Source of the DNA: Iodobacter sp025352645
GTDB lineage: Bacteria > Pseudomonadota > Gammaproteobacteria > Burkholderiales > Chitinibacteraceae
DNA: 64,000 bases
Assembly: GCF_033446605.1 (NCBI RefSeq)
Contig: NZ_JAWQUO010000002.1
Span: 62,001 to 126,000 of the forward strand
Direction: 5' to 3'
The translations under genes and the position numbers were made by a program. This document shows, one piece after another, positions 33,859-42,617 of the stretch (positions are counted from its first letter, which is position 1; every line of letters begins with the position of its first letter). The notes under the pieces were generated by a model, which worked only from the letters and a program-made list of their open reading frames with translations, was not told the origin of the DNA and did not search any database.

Positions 33859-36678
33859 ATGAAAATACTTAATTGGAATAGACTGATGCACTTAAAATGG
33901 TTAAGAAATAAACGATCTAAACAAGCTATTTTGCTTGCAATGGCTTTCGCCACTGTCTTGGTGGCTTGCGTTACGAGCGAAGGTGAACAGAGCAGTGGGG
34001 CGACCAGCCCATCACCTGCTGGGCGTCAGCAGGGGCAGTCAGAACATGCGCCGGTGCTGCTTGATCCGCCTCAAAATCCTTATGGCTTACCACCGCGTCA
34101 GGGTAAAGAGACTGCGTCACCAGCAGGCGCTACTGGCCGGGCCGCAGGGGCATCGGCACTGCCTGTGCCCGTGTATGCAGCGTGTGATCAGAAGCATTTG
34201 ATTACTTTATCGGGAGCAGCCCTTGCACAGTATGTAGCCACCTTGGAAGGTAGCTGCATGAATAGTCTGTTTGAAGCTAATGCAGCGAATTATGCTTTGC
34301 TTTCAGCAAGCAATATGCAGGCGGTGGCGCAGGAGGCACGTTTGCGTGCTCAACGCTGGCAACCAGGTAAGGCAGATGGTTTGTGGCCGCTGGCAACTTT
34401 TCTAAAGGCGGGCTATTACACGCAGTTTAGCCATGCCCAGGAAGTGGGCGCTTATGGGCGCGTAGTGGATCAGCCGGTGATGCAGGTTGTTAGTGCGCTG
34501 GCAGAGAACCCAGCGCTGTGGCTGAATCCAGCAGAAGAGGCTTCACAATCTGGCGAAGCTTGGCAGCGTCAGAATGATGCAAGGCTAAGCATAAGCGAAA
34601 CCATGATTCTGGCCGATTCTGTGCGTAATTCAGAATTTTCTTTACCTTTGCTTACAAGGTTTTTTGCGCATTACCAGCGCCAATTTAAGCAAAGCTATGC
34701 CCGTCATGCCCTGCACCCTATGCAAACTACCTTGTTTAATCTGCATGGGCAGAGCGGATTTGCTGATCAGGTTGCGGCTGGCCAGCTCGATAGCTTAGTC
34801 AGTAGCCTTGCTGCTTTATTACGCCAAGGCCGTGGGGCGTTTGAAGACGAGCAGATGTTTTTAAATACTCTGCGTGAAACTGGGCGCTTTATGCTTTACC
34901 CCAAAACCACGCCACTGGCCGAGCCTGCCGTTGCCTTACACCTCAATGCGGAACGATTCTCGGCGGTATGGGCTGAGGCGGTGTACGCGCTCAAGAAAAT
35001 TGCCAAGGTGCCTTGCGATCGTTACAACCTTTGTAATGCTGAAGCCGAGCTAAAAACCAAGCTGTTTCCGAATCGCTGGCAGTTTGATAATGGCAATTTG
35101 GTGTTTGAAACATCGTTGAGCCGTGATGAAGTTGAGCCGCTTTACTATGCTATGAAGCAGGTAGAGGCACAGTTAAAACGCGTAAGCGGAGTGAGCGAAC
35201 CTGTTAGCAATGATCCGAATGCACGTTTACGTATGGTGGTGTATGGCACAAAGGCTGATTACGGTAGTTTTCAGGGCCTGCTCAATGATCTATCTACCGA
35301 TAACGGCGGCATTTATATTGAAAACGGTGCAACCTTTTACACCTACCAGCGCACCAGCGAAGAAAGCTCGTTGTCTTTAGAGGAGTTAGTTCGCCACGAA
35401 TACGTGCATTATTTATCTGGGCGTTTTATTCAGCCTGGCATGTGGGGCACGGGCGAATTCTCCCGTGATAGCCGCCGTTTGCCTTGGTATGACGAAGGTT
35501 TTGCTGAGTTTATGGCGTGGAGCACCTCGCGCGAGGGCATTAAAGTACGTGGCCATGTGGTAGAGGTTGTGGCGGCTAACTGGCCAGCCAGCTATCAAAC
35601 ACCAGCGCAAATTATGCGTTCCAGCTATAGCGATGGCTGGGATTTCTACAGCCATTCGGCACTGTGGTTCTACTTTTTACACCGCAATGAGCCAGGCATT
35701 TTGGCAGACGTGTTACAGCAATTACGTAATGATGACGTTAAAGGCTTTGATGCACTGGTGAAACGCCTGGGGGCTGATGTGGCTTTAGGTGCTCGCTTTA
35801 AAACTTTTGTAGACCAGCAGGTTACATTACAGCGTGCTGGGCAATTAGGTGACACTTCCACGTTGAAAGGTAAAGACTGGCTGCCTCAGTCTGAATGGCA
35901 GCTTGCAGATCCAGTGCTTATTCAGAACTTTATGGCAAGAGAGCTCCCCCTAAGCTGCCGTAGTTGGGCAAGTGGTGTAGATAGCGAGCTGCGCCGTTTT
36001 GAATGCACTGGCTCGACGGCTATTCGGGCCACCACGCTAACCGCAGCCCATCTAGAAAGTGATGCCCTGCTGAATAAAGCGCTGCTTAATTTGCAAGGTA
36101 AAGCCAATAACTTTATTGCGGTGAACTGCTTTGCCAGCGATTATCAGCTGGATATGCACCGTGCTGCCTTACGTTGCGAAGGCCCGCTGGCAGCAGATAG
36201 CGCTGTAACGCCACCGCCAACCGGCATCCCCACCACACCGCCGCCAGTTAGGCCTACGGCGGTGCCAATACCGCAGCCCACTGCTCGTCCAACTGCCGTG
36301 CCGACATCTACACCAACCCCACCGGTGCGCCCAACTACGGTGCCCACTGCACGGCCAACTTCTTTACCTACTCAGCCACCAGTATCAACGCTGGCCTTAT
36401 TAAAAACCCGCTACAGCAGTACGGGGCGCTGCCTGCGTGTCACGCTGGGGGCGAATCAGCCAGTTGATCGTTTTGTGCTGATTAATTCGGCTAAGCTTGG
36501 GCGAATTAATTTCTCTGAATACGGCAGCTTCACTTACCGCCGTGATCAAGATCAGCTTGGGCTAGCAGACAGTATTATCGTTCGCCTGTATCGCGGCCAA
36601 CAGCAGCAAGATATCCGGGTAGTGCTGGATGCCAAGCCCGTAGATCAAAGCGAAGAAGCGTGTTGGGCTGCCGCTTAA
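33859..36678 (+). CDS. M9-family collagenase, predicted lipoprotein
   Basis: A 939-residue secreted zinc peptidase of the microbial collagenase type. The N-terminus ends in a lipobox (FATVLVAC, Cys37), so surface anchoring is predicted, unusual beside the freely secreted clostridial enzymes. A Ser/Pro/Gly-rich linker follows (40-105), then the helical activator region (about 110-420) and the peptidase domain with His513-Glu-x-x-His517 in RHEYVHYLSGRF and the downstream GFAEF glutamate. A Pro/Thr/Val-rich linker (about 783-840) joins a C-terminal PPC-like domain (about 842-930) of the kind used to hold insoluble substrate. Preceded by an AT-rich 150-base gap; single gene. Confidence 0.9.
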   Translation: MKILNWNRLMHLKWLRNKRSKQAILLAMAFATVLVACVTSEGEQSSGATSPSPAGRQQGQSEHAPVLLDPPQNPYGLPPRQGKETASPAGATGRAAGASALPVPVYAACDQKHLITLSGAALAQYVATLEGSCMNSLFEANAANYALLSASNMQAVAQEARLRAQRWQPGKADGLWPLATFLKAGYYTQFSHAQEVGAYGRVVDQPVMQVVSALAENPALWLNPAEEASQSGEAWQRQNDARLSISETMILADSVRNSEFSLPLLTRFFAHYQRQFKQSYARHALHPMQTTLFNLHGQSGFADQVAAGQLDSLVSSLAALLRQGRGAFEDEQMFLNTLRETGRFMLYPKTTPLAEPAVALHLNAERFSAVWAEAVYALKKIAKVPCDRYNLCNAEAELKTKLFPNRWQFDNGNLVFETSLSRDEVEPLYYAMKQVEAQLKRVSGVSEPVSNDPNARLRMVVYGTKADYGSFQGLLNDLSTDNGGIYIENGATFYTYQRTSEESSLSLEELVRHEYVHYLSGRFIQPGMWGTGEFSRDSRRLPWYDEGFAEFMAWSTSREGIKVRGHVVEVVAANWPASYQTPAQIMRSSYSDGWDFYSHSALWFYFLHRNEPGILADVLQQLRNDDVKGFDALVKRLGADVALGARFKTFVDQQVTLQRAGQLGDTSTLKGKDWLPQSEWQLADPVLIQNFMARELPLSCRSWASGVDSELRRFECTGSTAIRATTLTAAHLESDALLNKALLNLQGKANNFIAVNCFASDYQLDMHRAALRCEGPLAADSAVTPPPTGIPTTPPPVRPTAVPIPQPTARPTAVPTSTPTPPVRPTTVPTARPTSLPTQPPVSTLALLKTRYSSTGRCLRVTLGANQPVDRFVLINSAKLGRINFSEYGSFTYRRDQDQLGLADSIIVRLYRGQQQQDIRVVLDAKPVDQSEEACWAAA

Positions 36679-37151
36679 ATCGCTCGCTAGATCAGTGCAG
36701 CAGGGCGCGTTGTCCTGCTGTGCTGTTGTGCTTATACTGGGTTTTATTACCATAAAGCGCTGGCGAAGATCGATCAATTAAGCGCAAAACAGCAGGATTT
36801 TTAATAGGCTGTTTAATGGTTAAGTTGCTGTAAGTATTACGTTTTTTTGTTTGTTTGAGTTTTTTTATCAAGCCACTCTATCGCCGAGGTTAGGTGTGGC
36901 CGCTGCGATTTTACTCCTGTAGGCGTGCTTGACAGCAGCGCGCTGCAAAGCTGACTATGCGCCCACTATGCTGAAACTGACCCGCGTTTATTCTTATTAT
37001 TATCTGGCTTGCCCACTGGCAGCCCGATGGGTCGCGTTCATCTAAAGCACACAGATTGAACCATCCAAGGCCGCCAAATTAGGCGGCCTTGTTGCATTCT
37101 GGCTCGCCTACTTTGTTGGTTCTTGTGATTTTTAAAAAAAAGGACCACATC
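36679..37151 (+). other. 473-base leader region before the NSS cluster, with a hairpin
   Basis: No ORF I can support. A strong hairpin AAGGCCGCC / GGCGGCCTT (37067-37090) lies 61 bases before the first NSS start, without a U run. I compared by eye with amino-acid riboswitches (glycine, lysine) and saw no match. It could be a leader, a small RNA or the collagenase terminator region. Confidence 0.35.
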
Positions 37152-38468
37152 ATGACTACTCGCTCTAATTGGGGCTCTAAGCTGGGATTTGTGCTGGCTG
37201 CGGCAGGCTCGGCCATTGGCCTTGGGGCCATCTGGAAATTCCCTTACGTGACTGCCATGAATGGCGGTGGCGTGTTTTTACTGCTGTTTCTGTTTTTTAG
37301 CTTTACCTTGGGGCTTGCCCAAATGGTGGTGGAATTTACGCTGGGCCGCAGCGCACAAACCGGCCCTGTGGGCATGTTCCGCAAGCTGGCGGGTAAATCT
37401 TGGCCGCTGATTGGCATGATGGGGATTTTTGCGGGCTTTGTGCTGTACAGCTTTTACAGCGTGGTGGGCGGTTGGACGCTGGCCTACCTAGCGCTGGCCG
37501 TAGATGGCTCGGTGCTCACTACGGACACCAAGGTGCTGAAAGACACCTTTGAGCATTTCGTTTCCAATCCTTACTGGCCCATTGTTTCCCATGGCGCTTT
37601 TGTACTGGCAACACTGGCGATTGTGATTGGCGGCATCGAAAAAGGTATCGAGCGCGCCAGCAAATTGCTGATGCCTGGCCTGTTTATCATCATGCTGATT
37701 CTGATTGCCCGCTCGCTGACTTTGCCAGGTGCTTGGCAGGGCGTGGTGGCTTTCTTTGCCCCTGATTTTTCTAAGCTCACCCCCGCCATGGTGGTGGATG
37801 CCTTGGGCCTAGCGTTTTTTTCCTTGTCTTTAGGCACGGGCGGCATGATTGCTTACGGCTCTTACGTCAAGCAAGAAACCCCCGTATTGCATTCGGCGGC
37901 TTGGGTGGTGGGCCTGTCTTGCACCGTGGCGATTTTGGCCGGGCTGATGATTTTCCCTGCGCTATTTGCTTTTAAGCTAGACCCTAGTGCTGGCCCCGGC
38001 CTGACCTTTATGACCATGCCGGTGGTGTTTGCCAGCCTGCCCTTTGGCCAAATCTTTGCCATCGCCTTCTTTGCCCTGCTCTCCGTTGCCGCGTTGACTT
38101 CATCGGTGTCGATGCTCGAGCTGATCGCCACGCTGTTTTTGGATGAATACAAACTGCCACGCCGCAAAGTGATTCTATGTTTATCACTGGCTGTTTTTCT
38201 CTGCGGTATCCCCGCCTCGATGTCTTTTGGCCCTTGGGCGGATGTGAAATTCTTTGGTAAAACTATTTTCGATCTGATGGATTACAGCGTCTCCAATGTG
38301 ATGATGCCACTAGGCGGAATCGGCGTGGCGCTCTTTGCTGGCTGGCGCGTATGGCCGCTATTGGAAGAACACTCGGGCCTAGCTGGCCTGCCACTCTTCG
38401 GCCTGAAATGGAGCTGCCGCGTGGTCGCACCTTTATCCATTGCAGTGATTTTGGTGAAGAATCTGTAA
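37152..38468 (+). CDS. NSS-family sodium-dependent transporter, tandem copy 1
   Basis: A 438-residue inner-membrane symporter of the neurotransmitter:sodium symporter family (LeuT fold), predicted to import an amino acid or related amine with Na+. The unwound TM1 signature GSAIGLGAIWKFPYVTAMNG and the NGGG turn are clear, followed by about 11 hydrophobic helices ending AVILVKNL. ATG 37152 has AAAGGA 8 nt upstream; earlier in-frame codons are unsupported. It is the first of three tandem paralogues; substrate is not predictable from sequence alone. Confidence 0.93.
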   Translation: MTTRSNWGSKLGFVLAAAGSAIGLGAIWKFPYVTAMNGGGVFLLLFLFFSFTLGLAQMVVEFTLGRSAQTGPVGMFRKLAGKSWPLIGMMGIFAGFVLYSFYSVVGGWTLAYLALAVDGSVLTTDTKVLKDTFEHFVSNPYWPIVSHGAFVLATLAIVIGGIEKGIERASKLLMPGLFIIMLILIARSLTLPGAWQGVVAFFAPDFSKLTPAMVVDALGLAFFSLSLGTGGMIAYGSYVKQETPVLHSAAWVVGLSCTVAILAGLMIFPALFAFKLDPSAGPGLTFMTMPVVFASLPFGQIFAIAFFALLSVAALTSSVSMLELIATLFLDEYKLPRRKVILCLSLAVFLCGIPASMSFGPWADVKFFGKTIFDLMDYSVSNVMMPLGGIGVALFAGWRVWPLLEEHSGLAGLPLFGLKWSCRVVAPLSIAVILVKNL

Positions 38469-38488
38469 GTGATGCTAAAACCCAAATC

Positions 38489-38532
38489 TTGAACCACGGA
38501 GGCCACAGAGGACACGGAGTTTCACGGAGAAA
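38489..38532 (+). repeat. Dispersed ACCACGGAGG-type repeat
   Basis: The purine-rich unit GAACCACGGAGGCCACAGAG followed by GACACGGAG and CACGGAGAAAA lies 20 bases after the first NSS gene. Sequences of this type recur between genes in many bacterial genomes. No function known. Confidence 0.55.
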
Positions 38533-38611
38533 AACCTTTTTGAGTTGAGTTCTTTGTTTGGGTTTAAGTATTTTCAATCTTAGTTTAAGCGCTTTTAAAT
38601 TTCTGCTCGTT

Positions 38612-38815
38612 GCACAGGGCTTAAATCCCCCCTTGAAGCACGCCGAAGCGAGGATAAGCCGCTCGGGGTTTCGGAAAAGGGGTAGCGAGGCAGCGAGCGC
38701 GCAGCCTTTTTCGCCGAGCTGATTATCCGCAGTGAGGGGCCTTCGTGCTGGCTGGGGCGGCCTTCTTTGCTTACTTTCTTGGCCGTTCAAGAAAGTGAGT
38801 CCCCGCGGGGATGCC
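38612..38815 (-). repeat. GC-rich dispersed repeat between NSS copies 1 and 2
   Basis: A sharply GC-rich block, unlike its surroundings, running from CCCCCCTTGAAGCACGCC to a dyad CTTTCTTGGCCG...CAAGAAAG and GTCCCCGCGGGGA. The reverse strand is open (RRPPQPARRPLTADNQ), a type of spurious ORF seen with such repeats in other proteobacteria. I regard it as a repeat, not a gene. Confidence 0.5.
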
Positions 38816-38916
38816 GCTCCAAAATCACCGTGCCAAAGGCACTAAATTAATAAAGCCTTGTTTTAGATTTGCATCGTGCCCACGGGCTCATTTATTAAAA
38901 ATACGCAGGATGTTTT

Positions 38917-40230
38917 ATGACTACACGTAATGCTTGGGGCTCACGTTTGGGCTTTATTCTGGCGGCGGCGGGCTCGGCCATTGGGCTGGGGGCGATTTGG
39001 AAGTTTCCTTATGTCACCGCCATGAACGGTGGTGGGGCGTTTTTGCTGCTGTTTCTGATTTTTAGTTTCACCTTAGGCCTGGCGCTGATGATGGCCGAGA
39101 TTGCCTTGGGCCGCTCGGCCGCCAATGGCGCGGTGGGCGCGTTTAAAAAAATTGGCGGTAAACCTTGGGCACTCTTGGGCCTCTTGGGTGTGATTGCTGG
39201 CTTTGTGTTGTTTTCTTTTTATAGCGTGGTGGGTGGCTGGACGTTTGCCTACCTAGGTAAAGCCATCGATGGCAGCGTACTCAGCGCCGATCCAAAAGCA
39301 TTAGAAGCGATGTTTGGCAGCTTTGTGTCTGATCCGGTGAAGCCCCTGATTACCCATGCGCTGTTTACGCTGGCAACCTTAGGCATTGTGCTGGGCGGGA
39401 TTGAGAAAGGCATTGAGCGGGCGGGCAAGGTACTGATGCCTGCGCTGTTTATCATCATGCTGATTCTGATGCTGCGCTCTTTAACCCTGCCGGGCGCTTG
39501 GGCGGGGGTGGTGCAGTTTTTAGCGCCAGACTGGAGCCGCGTCAATCCTTCTATGGTGGTGGAAGCCTTAGGGCTGGCGTTTTTCTCGCTGTCCTTAGGT
39601 GTGGGGGCGATGGTGGCGTATGGCTCTTATATGCATTCCAATGAAGAGATTCTTTCTGCATCGCTATGGGTGGTGTTTTTGGCGGTGATGATTGCGCTGC
39701 TTGCGGGGCTGATGATTTTTCCTGCTGTGGCGGCCTTTGGTTTAAACCCAGCTGCCGGGCCGGGGCTCACCTTTATGACCATGCCGGTGGTGTTTATGCA
39801 TCTGCCGTTTGGCCAGCTATTTGCGATCGCCTTTTTTGCCCTCTTGGCCACCGCGGCCTTGTCTTCATCCGTAGCGATGCTGGAATTGATCGCCATCTGG
39901 TTTATTGACGATCTAAAACTGCCGCGCCGTCCTGTGCTGATTGGTATCGCCTTGGCAGTGTTCCTCTGCGGTATTCCGGCCTCTTGGTCGTTTGGTATCT
40001 GGTCTGATGTGCGCATCTTTGGCAAAAGTATTTTTGATGCGATGGATTACTTTGTATCTAATTTGGCTATGCCCATAGGTGGGATAGGTTTAGCACTGCT
40101 GGCAGGTTGGAAAGGCGACACGCTGGTGGATGAAGTGGGCTTGCACGGCTGGAAAAGGCAAGCTTGGCTGATTACCTGCCGCTACCTTGCACCCGTGTTG
40201 ATTACAGCGGTGCTGGTAAAAAATTTCTAA
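38917..40230 (+). CDS. NSS-family sodium-dependent transporter, tandem copy 2
   Basis: A 437-residue LeuT-fold symporter, close paralogue of both neighbours. TM1 keeps GSAIGLGAIWKFPYVTAMNG and the NGGGAFLLLF turn; RSLTLPGAW, GLAFFSLSLG and GPGLTFMTMPVVF are shared with copy 1. The extracellular loop (DGSVLSADPKALEAM) and the C-terminal tail differ most, as expected if substrate or regulation diverged. It has its own leader of about 450 bases rather than a short operon spacing, so independent transcription is possible. Confidence 0.93.
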   Translation: MTTRNAWGSRLGFILAAAGSAIGLGAIWKFPYVTAMNGGGAFLLLFLIFSFTLGLALMMAEIALGRSAANGAVGAFKKIGGKPWALLGLLGVIAGFVLFSFYSVVGGWTFAYLGKAIDGSVLSADPKALEAMFGSFVSDPVKPLITHALFTLATLGIVLGGIEKGIERAGKVLMPALFIIMLILMLRSLTLPGAWAGVVQFLAPDWSRVNPSMVVEALGLAFFSLSLGVGAMVAYGSYMHSNEEILSASLWVVFLAVMIALLAGLMIFPAVAAFGLNPAAGPGLTFMTMPVVFMHLPFGQLFAIAFFALLATAALSSSVAMLELIAIWFIDDLKLPRRPVLIGIALAVFLCGIPASWSFGIWSDVRIFGKSIFDAMDYFVSNLAMPIGGIGLALLAGWKGDTLVDEVGLHGWKRQAWLITCRYLAPVLITAVLVKNF

Positions 40231-40435
40231 CCGCTTGCTGCAACGCAAAATTACTGCTTGACTGCCTCACACCTTACAAGGCATTCTAAAAAGCATGAAT
40301 ATAAATAAGATCAATTCCTTTGCAGGCTGGTGGCGCTTTTAATTAAAGCGGCACCTTTGATCTATGGGGCCGCCGAAAGGGTGGCCTTAGCTCGCGCATT
40401 CGGTGGCAGAATTACTTGGCAAATGGCTTTTGGCT

Positions 40436-40580
40436 TGGCTCATATAACTTCCCACTACAAAATGTCGTCATTCCCGCGTGCTTTTGGCGGGAATCCAGCT
40501 ACTCTGCTGGATCCCCGATAAAGATACTCGGGGATGACGCTTTTTCGTTGATAGGTCCAACGGGAAATTATTTTGAGCCA
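40436..40580. repeat. REP/BIME-like copy 2 inside imperfect inverted arms
   Basis: The REP-like unit at 40466-40540 (CGTCATTCCCGCG...GGCGGGAATCCAGC...GGGGATGACG) matches 27680-27750 in opposite orientation. It lies between imperfect inverted arms TGGCTCATATAACTTCCCA (40436-40454) and CGGGAAATTATTTTGAGCCA (40561-40580). It occupies much of the 389-base gap between NSS copies 2 and 3; I see no gene there. Confidence 0.65.
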
Positions 40581-40619
40581 CATCCTTAGTGCTTATTTGC
40601 TGCTACTAGGAAATAGCGC

Positions 40620-41933
40620 ATGTCTCGTTCGCAATGGAGTTCTAAACTCGGCTTTATTCTTGCCTCTGCTGGGGCAACGGTCGGTTTAGGCTCAATCTGG
40701 AAATTCCCTTACGTTACCGCCATGAATGGTGGCGGTGCGTTTCTGCTGATTTTTGTGCTAATCACTTTTACCCTAGGCATTGCGCTGATGCTGGCCGAAA
40801 TCGCTATTGGCCGCGCTGCAGCATGTGGTGCTGTGGGCGCGTTCAAAAAGTTGGGTGGCAAGGGCTGGTCGGCGGTTGGCTATATTGGCGTGCTCTGCGG
40901 TTTAATCGTATTTTCCTTTTACAGCGTAGTGGGCGGCTGGACCATCGGCTATTTGCTGCGTGCCCTTGATGGCCGGGTGATGAGCAACGATCCCAAGGCT
41001 CTTGGCGCTTTATTCGGCCAATATGTTTCTAGCCCTATCGAGCCGATTATCACTCATGCGCTGTTTGCTCTGCTCACTCTCGTTGTGGTGATGTTCGGCA
41101 TTCAAAAAGGCATTGAACGTGCGGGCAAGGTGCTGATGCCCGCGCTGTTTTTATTGATGCTGGCGCTGATTGTGCGCTCCTTAACCCTGCCAGGTGCTGG
41201 GGCCGGCGTGCTGGCTTTTTTAGCGCCGGATTTCTCTAAAGTAAACTCAAAAATGCTGGTTGATGCGCTGGGGCTGGCGTTTTTCTCACTGTCGGTGGGC
41301 GCAGGCTGCATGCTAGCTTATGGCTCCTACCTTGGGCGGGATGTAAAGCTCACCAATGCCGCAATGTGGGTAACAGGCTTAACCAGCATGACCTCGATCT
41401 TGGCTGGCCTGATGATTTTCCCCGCCATTACTGCTTTTGGTTTAGATGCAGCAGCAGGCCCAGGGCTTACCTATATGACCATGCCGGTGGTATTTAACCA
41501 CCTGCCCTTTGGCCAGTTCTTTGCCGCCGCTTTCTTTGCCCTGCTGCTGGTTGCCGCGCTGACTTCATCGGTATCTTTGCTGGAGCTGATTGCGGTGTAT
41601 CCAATAGATGAATGGAATCTGCCCCGCAAAGCCACCACCGGTGTCATTACCTTGATCGTGTTTCTGGCAGGTATCCCGGCATCGCTCTCTTTTGGTGTGC
41701 TGGGTGAATACAAATGGTTTGGCCGCAATGTATTTGAGCTGATGGATTACAGCGCGTCTAATATCCTACTGCCCTTGGGTGGAATCGGCACGGCGCTGTT
41801 TGCAGGCTGGAGAATCTGGCCGGTGATTGAAGCCGAGCTAGAACTTAGCCCGGTTTTAAACTGGGGAATGAAGTGGATGTGCCGCGTGGTAGCTCCGGCA
41901 TTGATTGCTTTGATTTTGGTTTACAACCTGTAA
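40620..41933 (+). CDS. NSS-family sodium-dependent transporter, tandem copy 3
   Basis: A 437-residue LeuT-fold symporter, third of the tandem set. TM1 reads GATVGLGSIWKFPYVTAMNG: the first-helix GSAIGLGAI of copies 1 and 2 has changed, which touches the Na+/substrate site region. Otherwise the blocks RSLTLPGAG, GLAFFSLSVG, GPGLTYMTMPVVF and the tail LILVYNL are conserved. AGGAAA lies 6-10 nt upstream of the ATG. The changes suggest a substrate different from copies 1 and 2 (inference). Confidence 0.93.
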   Translation: MSRSQWSSKLGFILASAGATVGLGSIWKFPYVTAMNGGGAFLLIFVLITFTLGIALMLAEIAIGRAAACGAVGAFKKLGGKGWSAVGYIGVLCGLIVFSFYSVVGGWTIGYLLRALDGRVMSNDPKALGALFGQYVSSPIEPIITHALFALLTLVVVMFGIQKGIERAGKVLMPALFLLMLALIVRSLTLPGAGAGVLAFLAPDFSKVNSKMLVDALGLAFFSLSVGAGCMLAYGSYLGRDVKLTNAAMWVTGLTSMTSILAGLMIFPAITAFGLDAAAGPGLTYMTMPVVFNHLPFGQFFAAAFFALLLVAALTSSVSLLELIAVYPIDEWNLPRKATTGVITLIVFLAGIPASLSFGVLGEYKWFGRNVFELMDYSASNILLPLGGIGTALFAGWRIWPVIEAELELSPVLNWGMKWMCRVVAPALIALILVYNL

Positions 41934-41974
41934 ACGAGGGGCTTGCTATAAATTTATTGCCCACGTTGATATGT

Positions 41975-42048
41975 CGTCATCCCCGAATGTCTTTATCGGG
42001 GATCCAGCCAAGCGACTGAATTGTTGATAAATATGCGCGGGCATGACG
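41975..42048 (+). repeat. REP/BIME-like copy 3, degraded
   Basis: CGTCATCCCCGAATGTCTTT then ATCGGGGATCCAGC and a distal GCGCGGGCATGACG match the hairpin arms of 27680-27750 and 40466-40540 with many changes in the middle. It follows the third NSS gene. Confidence 0.55.
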
Positions 42049-42234
42049 GTTTGGATAAACCTTACCGTTTATCCCCGATACAGTGGCACAAGCTTGTGAG
42101 TGCTCTGTGGATAAGTAAGGCAAGTGTTTGTTCTGTAGGTGGCTTTTTGGTCTGATTAAATTTTAAGCAAGCAGGCTTTCAGGCATAACAATAAAGATTA
42201 AGGATGTTACGCAGCAAAATCAAAAAATACGCAG

Positions 42235-42376
42235 TCCACTAAAAACACGAAAAGCACGAATAGAAACCGCATGACCATCACCCTGTATTGATTTGTATCA
42301 TTAGCTTTACACATCGTGCTAGAGAATATCTTTCATGCTTGATTCGTTTTTTCGTGCTTTTAGTGTTTTTCGTGGA
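42235..42376. repeat. Inverted repeat of a CACGAAAAACAC-type unit
   Basis: The 26-base arms at 42235-42260 and 42351-42376 are reverse complements at 24 positions; the core is AAAAACACGAAAAGCACGAA. A related partial unit (GCAGTCCACGAAAAACAC) occurs at 27508-27525. The 90 bases between the arms hold no supported feature. Confidence 0.6.
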
Positions 42377-42390
42377 TAAATAGTTTTCCT

Positions 42391-42555
42391 GATTATGTCT
42401 CTTGCTCAATGGACTCTGTGCAGATGGGTTTTTTGAGTGTTGGGCTTGGTTTTTGAATGCGTAGGGCGGGTGAAACCCGCGAGCGATGCTGAAGAAATAC
42501 GCGGGTTTCACCCGCCCTACGATATTTATAATGAAATTGAGCAAGAGACATAATC
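42391..42555. repeat. Nested palindrome B
   Basis: Perfect outer arms GATTATGTCTCTTGCTCAAT (42391-42410) and its complement (42536-42555) enclose the inner palindrome GTAGGGCGGG...CCCGCCCTAC (42461-42520). The inner unit is the reverse-oriented equivalent of 27854-27910; the outer arms differ completely. With the two previous repeats it accounts for most of the 684-base gap 41934-42617, in which I see no gene. Confidence 0.75.
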
Positions 42556-42617
42556 AAGATAGTTTTTGTGTGCAACATCAGATAAGACAAAGGCCAGCAT
42601 CTCTGCTGGCCTTTGTC

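Noticed and set aside
36144..36347. Gly/Val-rich reverse-strand frame
   Set aside because: It is the antisense shadow of the Pro/Thr-rich linker of the collagenase gene.
38263..38790. Open frame of 175 codons on the reverse strand
   Set aside because: It overlaps the end of the first NSS gene antisense and the GC-rich repeat; composition is Arg/Pro/Ala-rich and typical of a spurious frame in such repeats.
42421..42437. Third MITE-like copy (CAGATGGGTTTTTTGAG matches the element end at 16 of 17 bases)
   Set aside because: The match does not extend in either direction, so it may be chance or a very small remnant.
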